Under the pieces are notes generated by a model. The model ran no database searches. It was not told the DNA's origin and saw only the letters and a program-made list of their open reading frames with translations. Shown here one piece after another: positions 54,039 through 62,640 of a stretch of DNA of 64,000 bases. The DNA comes from Streptomyces camponoticapitis (GTDB taxonomy: Bacteria; Actinomycetota; Actinomycetes; Streptomycetales; Streptomycetaceae): the NCBI RefSeq assembly GCF_014646115.1, contig NZ_BMMV01000006.1:310001-374000 (forward strand), read 5' to 3'. Position 1 is the stretch's first letter. Each line of letters starts with the position of its first letter. Both the position numbers and the translations under genes were made by a program.

Positions 54039-54704
54039 TCAGCTCGCGTCTTCGGGGCGGGCGGGCCCGGTGAGTCCGATCGCGTACGCCGCGAGCGCGC
54101 GGTCGAGCCGTGGAGCGAAGTCGAGCGCGACATGACCCCAGCGGGGCACCTCCTCGTACAACGCGGCCAGAGTGGGGGTCGGATGGGACACCTGCCAGAA
54201 TCCCGCGGCGAGCGTGATCGCCACGGCCAGCAGGCCGCTGATCTGTTCGGCCGTCATGCCGCTCACGCGGTCCAGAGCGGTCACGATCTCGTCGTGGGCG
54301 GCGAAGGCATTCGTCTTGTACCGGCGGGCCCGTTCGATGTCGACATCGCCTTCGAGATTCAACGGGACGTGGGTCAAGAGGTCGCAGAACACCGGCAGTG
54401 CGACCAAGGTCTCGCTGACCACCGCCGCGATCCGGGTGGGGCTGAGCCCGTCGCGGTCGACCACCTCGTCCTGCACCGCGTCGCGCCACTGGCCCCATCC
54501 CCGCTCGGCCAGTTCGAGGAGCAGCTCCTCCTTGCTGGCGTAGTAGCGCCGGACGCCGGTGCGGTGCAGCCCGGCCCGCTCGGTGACCCGGGCCAGCGTG
54601 ATGTACCGGACGCCGCCGAGTTCGACCGCGAGCGCCTCCGCCGCGTCCAGCAGGTCCGCCGCGCGCCGTGACTTGTCTTCGACCGATCGGGCCCTCTGAC
54701 GCAT
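54039..54704 (-). CDS. TetR-family transcriptional regulator
   Basis: A 221-residue TetR protein. The N-terminal HTH reads ADLLDAAEALAVELGGVRYITLARVTERAGLHRTGVRRYYASKEELLLEL, with YYASKEELL the typical end of the recognition helix. The C-terminal ligand domain is divergent. It is transcribed away from a quinone-oxidoreductase-like gene with a perfect inverted repeat between them. It probably represses that gene and itself. ATG 54704 has only a weak GGA upstream. Confidence 0.9.
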   Translation of the reverse strand: MRQRARSVEDKSRRAADLLDAAEALAVELGGVRYITLARVTERAGLHRTGVRRYYASKEELLLELAERGWGQWRDAVQDEVVDRDGLSPTRIAAVVSETLVALPVFCDLLTHVPLNLEGDVDIERARRYKTNAFAAHDEIVTALDRVSGMTAEQISGLLAVAITLAAGFWQVSHPTPTLAALYEEVPRWGHVALDFAPRLDRALAAYAIGLTGPARPEDAS

Positions 54705-54761
54705 TCCAGAAGTTTAACACACACGGCGATGCGCTAACCGACGCCTCGTGCTACGTTCGAG

Positions 54762-54785
54762 ATAACGCATCACGACGTGCGTTAT
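54762..54785. promoter_or_regulatory. TetR operator candidate
   Basis: ATAACGCA and TGCGTTAT are perfect 8-base arms around an 8-base spacer, 18 bases before the ATG of the oxidoreductase gene. A related, inverted half-site (GATGCGCTAAC) lies at 54728-54738, nearer the tetR start. This is the layout expected for a divergently placed TetR repressor. Confidence 0.7.
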
Positions 54786-54803
54786 AAGTGGAAGGGGATC
54801 TTC

Positions 54804-55784
54804 ATGAAAGCCGTACAGGTAAGCCGGTTCGGCGAACCGGGCGTGCTCGTACCCGCCGATCTGCCGGATCCGACTCCGGGTCCGGGCCGGCTCGCCATCG
54901 ACGTCACCCACGCCGCCGTCGGGCTCATCGACGTCTACATCCGCCAGGGCCTGTTCAGGGACGCCGCAGGGCTGCCACAACCGCCCTATGTCCCCGGTCT
55001 CGAAGTCGCCGGCACCGTACGCGCGCTCGGCGAGGGGGTCACCGGCTTCGCCGTCGGCGAGCAGGTGGTGGCACTTCCCGCCGGTGGGACGGGAGGGTAC
55101 GCGTCGGTGTACATCAGCGACCAGGCACGAACCGTGTCCACCGAGGGCCACGACATCGATCCGGCTCTCGCCGTCGCTGTCGTCCCCAACGCGATCATGG
55201 CCCACGCCGCGCTCACCGGCGCGATCCGTATGTCCGCGGGCGACAGCGTCCTCGTCCACGGAGCGCTGGGCGCCTTCGCGGCCGCCTTTCCCGGCATCGC
55301 CCGACAGCTCGGCGCCTCACGGGTGGTCGGAACGGTCCGCACCGAGCGGATGGGTGCGGCATCCGCCACCAGGCTGCCGTACGACACCGTCGTCGACTCC
55401 GCCCTGCTGCCGGATGCCCTCGACGGCGAGAAATTCGACATCATCGTCGACCCCGTGGGCGGCCTCGTCCGCACGCAGAGCCTGGACCTGCTCGCGCCGT
55501 CCGGCCGCCTCCTGCTGGTCGGAAACGCCAGCGGCGACTGGGACCACCGCATCGACAGCAACCGCATCTGGCAGAGCAACGCCACCGTCACCGGCTTCAA
55601 CGCCGGCGCCTACATGCCGGCACACCCCGAGGCCGTCCGGCCCGCGGCCGAGGCCGCGCTGAAGGCGGTCGCGGACGGCCTGGCCGGCACCGAGATCGAG
55701 ATCCACTCCCTGGCCGACGCCGCGACCGCACACGAACGGCTGGAGAGCCACGCGGCGAACGGCCGCATCGTCCTCACCCCGTGA
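54804..55784 (+). CDS. quinone-oxidoreductase-like MDR protein
   Basis: A 326-residue zinc-free MDR enzyme. The GroES-like domain includes GLIDVYIRQGLF and PYVPGLEVAGTVRALGEGV. The cofactor loop is VHGALGAFAAAFPGIARQLGASRVVGTVRT, where the common GGVG is replaced by LGAF. ATG 54804 follows AAGGGGATCTTC. It is probably induced by a ligand of the divergent TetR protein and reduces quinones or enones with NADPH. Confidence 0.87.
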   Translation: MKAVQVSRFGEPGVLVPADLPDPTPGPGRLAIDVTHAAVGLIDVYIRQGLFRDAAGLPQPPYVPGLEVAGTVRALGEGVTGFAVGEQVVALPAGGTGGYASVYISDQARTVSTEGHDIDPALAVAVVPNAIMAHAALTGAIRMSAGDSVLVHGALGAFAAAFPGIARQLGASRVVGTVRTERMGAASATRLPYDTVVDSALLPDALDGEKFDIIVDPVGGLVRTQSLDLLAPSGRLLLVGNASGDWDHRIDSNRIWQSNATVTGFNAGAYMPAHPEAVRPAAEAALKAVADGLAGTEIEIHSLADAATAHERLESHAANGRIVLTP

Positions 55785-55845
55785 GCGAGCTTCTTCGCCA
55801 GGCGCTGAAGTGACGTCCCTTCGGTGCTCCGCCCCCGGGGCGGGG

Positions 55846-56877
55846 TCAGTCCGGTACGAGCACGGCGGCGCCGTTGACACGGCCGGCCGCGAGGTCGGCG
55901 AGCGCCTGGTCCGCCCGGCCCAGCGGATACGGACTCACGGTGACCTGAATGCCGATCCGCTCCGCGAGGGCCAGGAAGTCGCGTCCGTCCTGGCGGGTGT
56001 TGGACGTGACGCTGCGCAGGTCGCGCTCCTGGAAGAGATGACGCTCATAGTTCAGCGAGGGGATGTCCGTGAGGTGGATGCCCGCGATGGCGAGCGTGCC
56101 CGAACGGTCCAGCGCTTCCAGGGCCACCGGGACCAGGTCGCCCACCGGAGCGAACAGGACGGCCGAGTCCAGTGGTTCGGGCGGGCGTTCGTACGCGCCG
56201 CCGGCCGAAGCGGCGCCGAGGCTCAGCGCGAGTTCCCGTGCCCGCGCCGACCGGGTCAGCACATGGACGGTGGCCCCCTCGGCCACGGCGACCTGGGCCG
56301 CCAGATGGGCCGAGGCGCCGAAACCGTAGATGCCGAGACGCCCGCCCTCGGGCAGTGCGCTGCGGCGGAGCGCGCGGTAGCCGATGATCCCGGCACACAG
56401 GAGGGGCGCGAGCGAGGCGGCGTCCCGGATCTCCGGGAGGGGATACGCGAAGGCAGCCGGGACCAGCGCCATGTCGGCGAAGCCGCCGTCCTCGTCCCAG
56501 CCCGTGTAGGTGGACCAGGGGCAGAGGTTCTCCCGCCCCGCCCGGCAGTAGCGGCACTTCCCGCAGGTCCCGCGCAGCCAGGCGCCGCCGGCGCGGTCGC
56601 CGATACGGAACGAGGTCACCGCCTCCCCGACGGCGACGACGCGGCCGACGATCTCATGGCCGGGGACGGTCGAAGGGCGCCGGGGCGCGAGATCCCCCTC
56701 GGCGAGGTGCAGATCCGTACGGCAGACGCCGCACGCCTCCACCCGCAGCAGCAGGTCGCCCGGGCCCGGGGCTGCCGTGCGCCGGGCGATCCGGGCCAGG
56801 GGGCGGGTCTCGATCGGTCCGGGCCTCTCGACGGCCCAGCTGTGCTGTGCCTCTGCGGCAGGGACGGCGGACATCAT
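55846..56877 (-). CDS. zinc-dependent alcohol dehydrogenase, AdhP-like
   Basis: A 343-residue zinc MDR. Catalytic zinc ligands are in [13 protein letters not shown] and GHEIVG; the structural-zinc loop is [15 protein letters not shown]. The Rossmann motif is [27 protein letters not shown], and [15 protein letters not shown] is typical of the AdhA/AdhP-like subgroup. ATG 56877 (or the next ATG, 56874) follows CTGGAG; the frame is open to 57015. It probably oxidises simple alcohols with NAD. A stand-alone gene. Confidence 0.88.
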   Translation of the reverse strand: MMSAVPAAEAQHSWAVERPGPIETRPLARIARRTAAPGPGDLLLRVEACGVCRTDLHLAEGDLAPRRPSTVPGHEIVGRVVAVGEAVTSFRIGDRAGGAWLRGTCGKCRYCRAGRENLCPWSTYTGWDEDGGFADMALVPAAFAYPLPEIRDAASLAPLLCAGIIGYRALRRSALPEGGRLGIYGFGASAHLAAQVAVAEGATVHVLTRSARARELALSLGAASAGGAYERPPEPLDSAVLFAPVGDLVPVALEALDRSGTLAIAGIHLTDIPSLNYERHLFQERDLRSVTSNTRQDGRDFLALAERIGIQVTVSPYPLGRADQALADLAAGRVNGAAVLVPD

Positions 56878-57021
56878 GTCTCCAGCCTGCGGCGGGTGCA
56901 CCACCGGGGCAAACGAAGCGGGTCGGCGCCGGTGTGCGAGCCGCCCGGACCGTCCACTGCCCCGAAACGGCATGGCCGGATACGCCGAAGTGCCTTGCCC
57001 ACGGCCCGAAGTCATCCGGAT

Positions 57022-57888
57022 CTACGGCCTTGAAGCCCTCCGCGCACCGCCGGCGGCCCCGCCCACACGGGCCTCCACACACTCCCGTCCGCCGTCGGCC
57101 GACACGGGCTTGAAGCAGGCCCGGACGGCGCTGCCGGGGTGGACCGCGGTCATCTCGGTGTAGACGTAGGTCTCCATGTCGACGGTGTCCTCGATGCGTA
57201 CGTCGCGGGTCGGGCCGGCCGCGGTGACCTCCACCCGGTCGCCGATCCGGGCGCCCCAGACCCGGGCCCAGGTGGCGCCGCACTTCTCGCTGTAGCGCAG
57301 CTCCACGTTGGCGCCGGTGGAAGTGCGGTACGTGGTGAGGGTGTCGGGGCCGATGGCGCAGACCAGGCGCATCGGGTCCCGGCCCTCACAGGCGGCTCCA
57401 CGACATTGGGGGGCGAGGGAGTACGGTGCCGAGCCCGCCGGTGTTCCGCCGTCGTCCGGGATCTCCCGGTCCGACAGCAGGAAGAACACCAGAGCCACAC
57501 CACCGACGATCACCGCGTACGCCGACACCAGCACCACCATGAGCCGGCCCCCGCGGCTCCTGCGGCCACGCGGCTGCCCGGCCTCGGAGGGCCGGGGCAG
57601 TTCCTCGGGCTGTGATCGCGATTCCTCGGACGGGGCGGGGGCCGCGGCGCGTCCGCTCCACCCCGACTCGGCGATCTCCCACAGGGCCGACACCCGCCCG
57701 TAGGGCTCGTTCGCGAGCCTGCACAACTCCCGTACGGCCTGACGAGGGGGCAGGCTCTTGCCGTTGAGATAGCGCTCCCACGAGGACTTGCTGTACGCGG
57801 TTCGTTCCGACAGCGCCGCCAGGCTCAATCCGGTACGGGCCCGCAACTCCCGCAGCACCACGGCCAACCGGGCGTGTTCCGCGGTCAC
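57022..57888 (-). CDS. HTH-membrane protein with extracellular DUF2690 domain
   Basis: A 288-residue protein. Residues 1-60 form an XRE-like HTH (LAVVLRELRARTGLSLAALSERTAYSKSSWERYLNGKSLPP). A proline-rich linker and one transmembrane helix (MVVLVSAYAVIVGGVALVFFLL) lead to an extracellular DUF2690 domain with CRGAACEGRDP and YSEKCGATWARVWG. GTG 57888 overlaps the stop of the upstream partner gene (GTGA), so the two are translated together. It may carry an outside signal to DNA or anchor DNA to the membrane. Confidence 0.85.
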   Translation of the reverse strand: MTAEHARLAVVLRELRARTGLSLAALSERTAYSKSSWERYLNGKSLPPRQAVRELCRLANEPYGRVSALWEIAESGWSGRAAAPAPSEESRSQPEELPRPSEAGQPRGRRSRGGRLMVVLVSAYAVIVGGVALVFFLLSDREIPDDGGTPAGSAPYSLAPQCRGAACEGRDPMRLVCAIGPDTLTTYRTSTGANVELRYSEKCGATWARVWGARIGDRVEVTAAGPTRDVRIEDTVDMETYVYTEMTAVHPGSAVRACFKPVSADGGRECVEARVGGAAGGARRASRP

Positions 57889-58691
57889 TTCGCCGCCGCC
57901 TCCCGCAGGGCCTTCCAGGTGTGCGGCCCGATGACACCGTCCACGACGAGCCCGTCCCGCTTCTGGACGCGCACGACCGCACGCTGCGTCTGGGGGCCGA
58001 AGACGCCGTCGATGTCCCCCGTCGAGATACCCGCCCGGCGCAGCAGGCACTGCGCCTCGGCCACCACCGGCCCCACGTGGGTGTACGCCACGATGGTGTC
58101 GCTGGTGCGGCTGAGGCCCGCGTACCAGCGGCCCTCACGCTCCTCCAGCCGGCAGGTGTAGACGACCGGCACCAAGGTCTCCGAGACGATGGCCGGGGTC
58201 GCCGGGGGCGTATCGGCACGGTTCGCGAGTTCGGCGCGGGCGTCGGCCAGCTGCACGGCCAGCAGGAGCGCCGCGGAGACGGACAGCACCAGGGCCACCG
58301 CTCCGAACGCGACCGCGGCGCGCGTATGACGCCCGTACGGCTGCCGCTCCGTGGGAGCGTGGAGCGGCGTCACCGAAGAGCCCTCCGGGGCGCTCTCCGG
58401 GGCAGCGGTGGTGACCGTACGTCCCTCCGCCCAGCGTTCGGCGGCCGTCTCGTGCAGCGCCAGCAGCCGAGTCGGGTCCTCGCCGCCGATGCGGGCCATC
58501 ACCTCGACGGCCTCCCGGGGCGGCAGCGACCTGCCGTTCAGATACCGCTGCCACGATCTCGCGCTGTACCCGGATTTCGCGGCCAGTTGACGCGCGCTCA
58601 GTTCCCCGCGGTCCTTCAGTCCGCGCAGTCGCACGATCAACTGACGGACGTGTGGGTGCAGTTCGGCGGGCAGCGGCTTCCAACGCGACAT
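57885..58691 (-). CDS. HTH-membrane protein with peptidoglycan-binding domain
   Basis: A 268-residue protein. It opens with an XRE-like HTH (LSARQLAAKSGYSARSWQRYLNGRSLPP), closely like its downstream partner's. One transmembrane helix (AAVAFGAVALVLSVSAALLLAV) follows. The extracellular part ends in a PG_binding_1 domain (CLLRRAGISTGDIDGVFGPQTQRAVVRVQKRDGL to the C-terminus). ATG 58691 stands behind GGGGGG. It suggests a regulator that senses the cell wall. The similarity of the two HTHs points to gene duplication. Confidence 0.85.
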   Translation of the reverse strand: MSRWKPLPAELHPHVRQLIVRLRGLKDRGELSARQLAAKSGYSARSWQRYLNGRSLPPREAVEVMARIGGEDPTRLLALHETAAERWAEGRTVTTAAPESAPEGSSVTPLHAPTERQPYGRHTRAAVAFGAVALVLSVSAALLLAVQLADARAELANRADTPPATPAIVSETLVPVVYTCRLEEREGRWYAGLSRTSDTIVAYTHVGPVVAEAQCLLRRAGISTGDIDGVFGPQTQRAVVRVQKRDGLVVDGVIGPHTWKALREAAAK

Positions 58692-59071
58692 GTTCCCCCC
58701 ATTCGCGTTCGGGACCCCTGGTCCGGCCCCGTCTTCCGGCCTCATTCTCCATCATCGGGGCGCTCACGGAACGCGGGCCCCGCCCTGCCGCGGAATCGCC
58801 GTCCACGCTCGCGGTCGTCCCGCCGTACGGACCGCGCGGGCGATGTTCCAGCAGGTCAGCGAGTGGGACGTCCCAGGATGACGTCACTTGTGTGTCAGCT
58901 GTGGCGCTGCGTCGCGGCGAACCCGCAGGCTCGTGACGGAACCGGCCGGTACGGCCGCCGGCTCAGCCTGTCCCAGGAAGGCGCTCGGTGTCACGACCGC
59001 CGTCAGCCGCTGAGCCGGCCCGCCGACCGTACCGACCGCTGGACACAGACACGCGAGAAGGAGCCCATCGG
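58692..59071. other. 380-base divergent intergenic region with two ACGT palindromes
   Basis: No gene is visible. GGGACGTCCC (58865-58874) and TGACGTCA (58879-58886) have centres 13 bases apart. The region separates the HTH-membrane pair from the plus-strand gene at 59072. The palindromes could be operators for the HTH proteins, but nothing here proves it. Confidence 0.4.
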
Positions 59072-59746
59072 GTGACCAGTACTTTGAGCCTGCGAGCCCT
59101 GCGGAGCCTGCGGACCACCCCCGGCGGGCAGTTCGACTGCGAGATCCTCTTCTCCGACGGAACGGGAACCCCGCGGACGGTCGCCTACGTGGAACGCGAA
59201 CTTCCGCCGGGCGGCATATCCGCCTACCTCGCGGCCCGCAAGAGTGGCTCCCGCTCGTTCGTCCTGTGGGCGGACGACCACCGGCAGGCGCGGGTCGCCA
59301 CCCTCGTCACCCTCACCGGAGGCCGGCGGGCGCGGTTCCATGTGCTCGGTCCCCAGGGCGAACCGCTCGGCATGGTCACACGCGACAAGGCTTTCAGCCG
59401 GGGCATACGCACACGCTGGACGGTGAGCCGCCCAGCCGCCCCCGACGCCGTGGGGTACAAGGGCCGGCTCTTCTGGTGGTGCGTGTGGTGGTTCTTCGCG
59501 CCCCTACTGCCGTTCGTCATCATCTCCGTGCTGTTCGGCGGCGGCACCGGTGGTGACTTCCCCCGCGGACCCCGCCGCATCAAGTGGCGCGCCGGCGGAC
59601 AAGTACCTCTGGAGTTCCGGTCGTCGGGCGACAAGGTGCATGTGAACGCGCCCGACCTGGACTGGCGGCTCGGAGCCGCCCTCGCGGCGCTCATCCCCTC
59701 GTTCGACGGCTGGATCGGGAATCCATGGGACAGCCGGAAGGACTGA
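59072..59746 (+). CDS. hypothetical membrane protein, 224 aa
   Basis: GTG 59072 has AAGGAG upstream. The protein begins with about 130 residues of beta-rich sequence (for example ARFHVLGPQGEPLGMVTRDKA, which recalls LURP/scramblase-like folds, though weakly). One transmembrane helix near residue 145 (WWCVWWFFAPLLPFVIISVLFG) follows, then a short C-terminal domain ending LIPSFDGWIGNPWDS. I cannot name the family. It may be co-expressed with the downstream FAD oxidoreductase, 128 bases away. Confidence 0.7.
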   Translation: MTSTLSLRALRSLRTTPGGQFDCEILFSDGTGTPRTVAYVERELPPGGISAYLAARKSGSRSFVLWADDHRQARVATLVTLTGGRRARFHVLGPQGEPLGMVTRDKAFSRGIRTRWTVSRPAAPDAVGYKGRLFWWCVWWFFAPLLPFVIISVLFGGGTGGDFPRGPRRIKWRAGGQVPLEFRSSGDKVHVNAPDLDWRLGAALAALIPSFDGWIGNPWDSRKD

Positions 59747-59874
59747 AACGGGGGCTCCTCTCTCCGGGGCGACTGCGGCACGACCATTGAGTGACCCACG
59801 TCACACCCGGCTTCTGTCAGCAATCGGAGCGCCGTCTCGTTCAAGGGCCACGCGAACGAGACAGGAGCAACGCC

Positions 59875-61092
59875 ATGAAGCACCGCATCGTCGTACTCGG
59901 CGCCGGATACGCCGGGGCCTTCGCCGCCGGAAACCTGGCCCGCCGCCTCTCCCCCGCCGACACTGAGATCACCGTCGTCAACGCCGTGCCCGACTTCGTC
60001 GAGCGGATGCGGCTCCACCAGCTCGCGGCCGGCCAGGACCTCGCGTTCCGCAAGCTCACGGACGTGTTCGCGGGCACCGGGGTACGGCTGCGCCTGGCGC
60101 GCGTCACCGGCGTCGACCCCGAGCGCCGTACCGTCGCCGTGACCGGCGAGGACCGGGAGGACGCGAAGGGCGGCGCGCGCGGCGACGGTGAGCTCGCGTA
60201 CGACACGCTTCTCTACGCGCTCGGCAGTTCCGTGGCCCACCACGGCGTCCCCGGCGTGGCCGAGTACGCCTTCGATGTGACCGGCCGGGCCTCGGCGCTG
60301 CGTCTGCGCGAGCGCCTGGCCGGCCTGGGCGGGGGCGGCACTGTGCTGGTCGTCGGCGAGGGTCTGACCGGCATCGAGACCGTCACCGAGCTCGCCGAGT
60401 CCCGGCCCGACCTCTCGGTCGCGCTCGCCGCCCGCGGCCAACTGGGCACGTGGCTCTCCCCGAAGGCCCACCGCCATCTGCACCAGGCCTTCGACCGGCT
60501 CGGCATCACCGTCCACGAGAACACCGGCATCGCAGCCGTCGAGCCGTCTTGGGCGATCACCGCCGACGGTAGGTCCATCCCGGCCGACGTGACCGTGTGG
60601 TCGGCCGGCTTCGCCGTACACCCCATCGCGGCCGCCAGCGGTCTGGAGGTCGCCGGGACCGGCCAGATCGTCGTCGACCGCACCATGCGCTCGGTCTCGC
60701 ACCCGGACGTCTACGCCGCCGGTGACTGCGCCTACGCGATCGGCGACAACGGCCGGCCGCTGCCGATGTCCTGCGCCTCGGCCGGCTTCACCAACATGCA
60801 GGCGACCGCCGCCATCATCGCGCGCCTGACGGGCAGTGAGGTCCCGACCACCGGGCTGGAGTACTACGGCAACCACATCAGCCTCGGGCGGCGGGACGCG
60901 ATCATCCAGATGGTGGACGGGGACGTCAGGTCGAAGTCCTGGTACCTGGGCGGCCGGACCGCCGCGCGGATCAAGTCGGGCGTGCTCAGGGGGGCCGGGT
61001 GGGGCATCGCCCACCCGACCTTCGGCATGCCGAAGCGCAAGCGCCGCCTGGCCACCGCGACCGAACCGGCCGGTGCGAAGGTCGCCGCATAG
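59875..61092 (+). CDS. NDH-2-like FAD/NAD(P)-dependent oxidoreductase
   Basis: A 405-residue two-dinucleotide-binding-domain flavoprotein. FAD motif VVLGAGYAGAFAAGNLA starts the protein, VLVVGEGLTGIETVTELAE binds NAD(P)H, and VYAAGDCAYA near the end is the second FAD motif. It resembles NADH dehydrogenase type II but lacks a clear membrane-binding C-terminus. ATG 59875 follows ACAGGAGC. It ends 10 bases before the ECF sigma gene, so both form an operon, a common pairing for ECF41 factors. Confidence 0.9.
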   Translation: MKHRIVVLGAGYAGAFAAGNLARRLSPADTEITVVNAVPDFVERMRLHQLAAGQDLAFRKLTDVFAGTGVRLRLARVTGVDPERRTVAVTGEDREDAKGGARGDGELAYDTLLYALGSSVAHHGVPGVAEYAFDVTGRASALRLRERLAGLGGGGTVLVVGEGLTGIETVTELAESRPDLSVALAARGQLGTWLSPKAHRHLHQAFDRLGITVHENTGIAAVEPSWAITADGRSIPADVTVWSAGFAVHPIAAASGLEVAGTGQIVVDRTMRSVSHPDVYAAGDCAYAIGDNGRPLPMSCASAGFTNMQATAAIIARLTGSEVPTTGLEYYGNHISLGRRDAIIQMVDGDVRSKSWYLGGRTAARIKSGVLRGAGWGIAHPTFGMPKRKRRLATATEPAGAKVAA

Positions 61093-61102
61093 GCTGTCAC
61101 GC

Positions 61103-62041
61103 ATGGACATCGCGGCCATCGATCGGTTCGAGGCCAGCCGGGGCCGGCTGGCCTCACTCGCGTACCGTCTGCTCGGCTCGGCCGCCGACGCCGAGGACGC
61201 CGTGCAGGACACCTTCCTGCGCTGGCAGGCCGCCGACCGCGAACGGGTCGAGGTGCCGGAAGCGTGGCTGACCAAGGTCGCCACCAATCTCTGCCTCGAC
61301 CGGCTCCGCTCGGCGCAGGCGCGCCACGAGCGAGCGGCCGGCGCCTGGCTGCCCGAGCCGCTCCTCGACGGCGACCCGATGCTCGGCCCTGCCGACACCT
61401 TCGAGCAGCGTGAATCGGTGTCGCTGGCCGTACTGACCCTCTTGGAGCGCCTCTCACCGGTCGAGCGTGCTGTCTACGTCCTGCGTGAAGCCTTCTCGTA
61501 CAGCCACGCCGAGATCGCCGGAATCCTCGACATCACCGCGTCCGCGAGCCAGCAGCACGTCCACCGGGCCCGGATCCGGGTCACCGCCGAGCGCCGCCGC
61601 GGCGGCGGGACCGACCCCGCGTCCGCGCGCCGGGTCGTCGAGGAGTTCCTCGCCGCCGCCGCGTCGGGACGCACCGAACGGCTGGTGGCGCTGCTCACCG
61701 ACGACGTGACGGCGATCTCGGACGGCGCGGGACTGGCCAAGCGCACGGTGCGGTACACGACGCGCGAGCGGGTCGCCTCCTACGTACGGGTGGGCTTCAA
61801 GCCCACGCCGGCGAAGCGGCGGCTGGTCGGCGGCTCGCCCGTGTTCCATGTCGCACTGGTCAACGGCTCCCCCGCCGTGCTCGCCGTGGTCGAGGACCGG
61901 GTCGTGGGCGCGGTGGCGTTCGAGATCAGCGACGGCAAGGTCGCGTTTCTGCGCGGCATCGCCGCCGCGGGCCGGCTCGCGCGCCTCAACGAGGTCTGGC
62001 GGCAGCGCGAACCCGACGCGCCGGTCATCAACGCCTGGTGA
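61103..62041 (+). CDS. sigJ: ECF41/SigJ-type sigma factor with SnoaL-like C-terminus
   Basis: A 312-residue ECF sigma factor. Region 2 is LAYRLLGSAADAEDAVQDTFLRWQ and region 4 is LSPVERAVYVLREAFSYSHAEIAGILDITASASQQHVHRAR. From about residue 175 a SnoaL-like domain replaces an anti-sigma factor; in ECF41 proteins this extension modulates activity. The LAKRTVRYTTRERVASYV segment resembles the conserved part of the extension. Targets usually include the adjacent oxidoreductase gene. I saw no exact published ECF41-type promoter in front of it. Confidence 0.9.
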   Translation: MDIAAIDRFEASRGRLASLAYRLLGSAADAEDAVQDTFLRWQAADRERVEVPEAWLTKVATNLCLDRLRSAQARHERAAGAWLPEPLLDGDPMLGPADTFEQRESVSLAVLTLLERLSPVERAVYVLREAFSYSHAEIAGILDITASASQQHVHRARIRVTAERRRGGGTDPASARRVVEEFLAAAASGRTERLVALLTDDVTAISDGAGLAKRTVRYTTRERVASYVRVGFKPTPAKRRLVGGSPVFHVALVNGSPAVLAVVEDRVVGAVAFEISDGKVAFLRGIAAAGRLARLNEVWRQREPDAPVINAW

Positions 62042-62141
62042 CCGGGAAGGGCCGGCCACTCAACCGGCTCCCGCGCGAGCAATCTTCCTCCGGCGGCGGC
62101 CAGTACGGAATAAACCGTGACGTCTTCATCCTTTACGTGTC

Positions 62142-62555
62142 ATGGCGACTGTATCCGCCCGTGAGGCGGCAACTGATCTGTTCGAACAGGTACTTTCCGG
62201 CGCCCCGCCGAGCGAGCTGGCGGAGCGTTTCGACGAGAACGTGGACTGGTTCATCTCCGGCGACGAGTCCGTCGTGCCGTGGATCGGCCGCAAGACCGGC
62301 CGGGCGGGCGTCGCCGATTTCTACACCCAGCTCGGACAGGGGGCCAGGGTGGAGCACTTCGAGATCGAAACGATCGTCGGCGACGGCGACCGCTGTGTCG
62401 TCCTCGGCACCCTGCGAACCAAGGTCCTGGCGACGGGCCGCGACATCGAGAGCGACTTCGCTTTCGACATCAAGGTCCGCGACGGGTTCATCACGCGCTA
62501 CCGCATGTTCGAGGACACGTGGGCAGTCGCCGCGGCGTTCGAGCCGGCGCGGTGA
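62142..62555 (+). CDS. SnoaL/NTF2-like protein near the sigma factor
   Basis: A 137-residue SnoaL-like protein: AREAATDLFEQVLSGAPPSELAERFDENVDWFISGDESVVPWIGRKTGRAGVADFYTQL is the typical helix-helix-strand opening, and FEIETIVGDGDRCVVLGTLRTKVLATGRDIESDFAFDIKVRDG the sheet. It lies 100 bases after the sigma factor on the same strand and may be its target. The ATG has no good ribosome site, so the start could be wrong or the mRNA leaderless. Confidence 0.8.
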   Translation: MATVSAREAATDLFEQVLSGAPPSELAERFDENVDWFISGDESVVPWIGRKTGRAGVADFYTQLGQGARVEHFEIETIVGDGDRCVVLGTLRTKVLATGRDIESDFAFDIKVRDGFITRYRMFEDTWAVAAAFEPAR

Positions 62556-62640
62556 GGGCGGCGCGGTGAGGGCGGCGGCGCCCTCACCGCGCGGGCTGCG
62601 GGAAGACCGCGCGAACAAGACGCGCGGCGGAGAATGCCGT

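Noticed and set aside
59747..59874. ECF41-type promoter (TGTCACA then CGTC) before the FAD oxidoreductase
   Set aside because: TGTCAGC and CGTC occur, but only 11 bases apart, and GTCACA has no CGTC at the expected distance.
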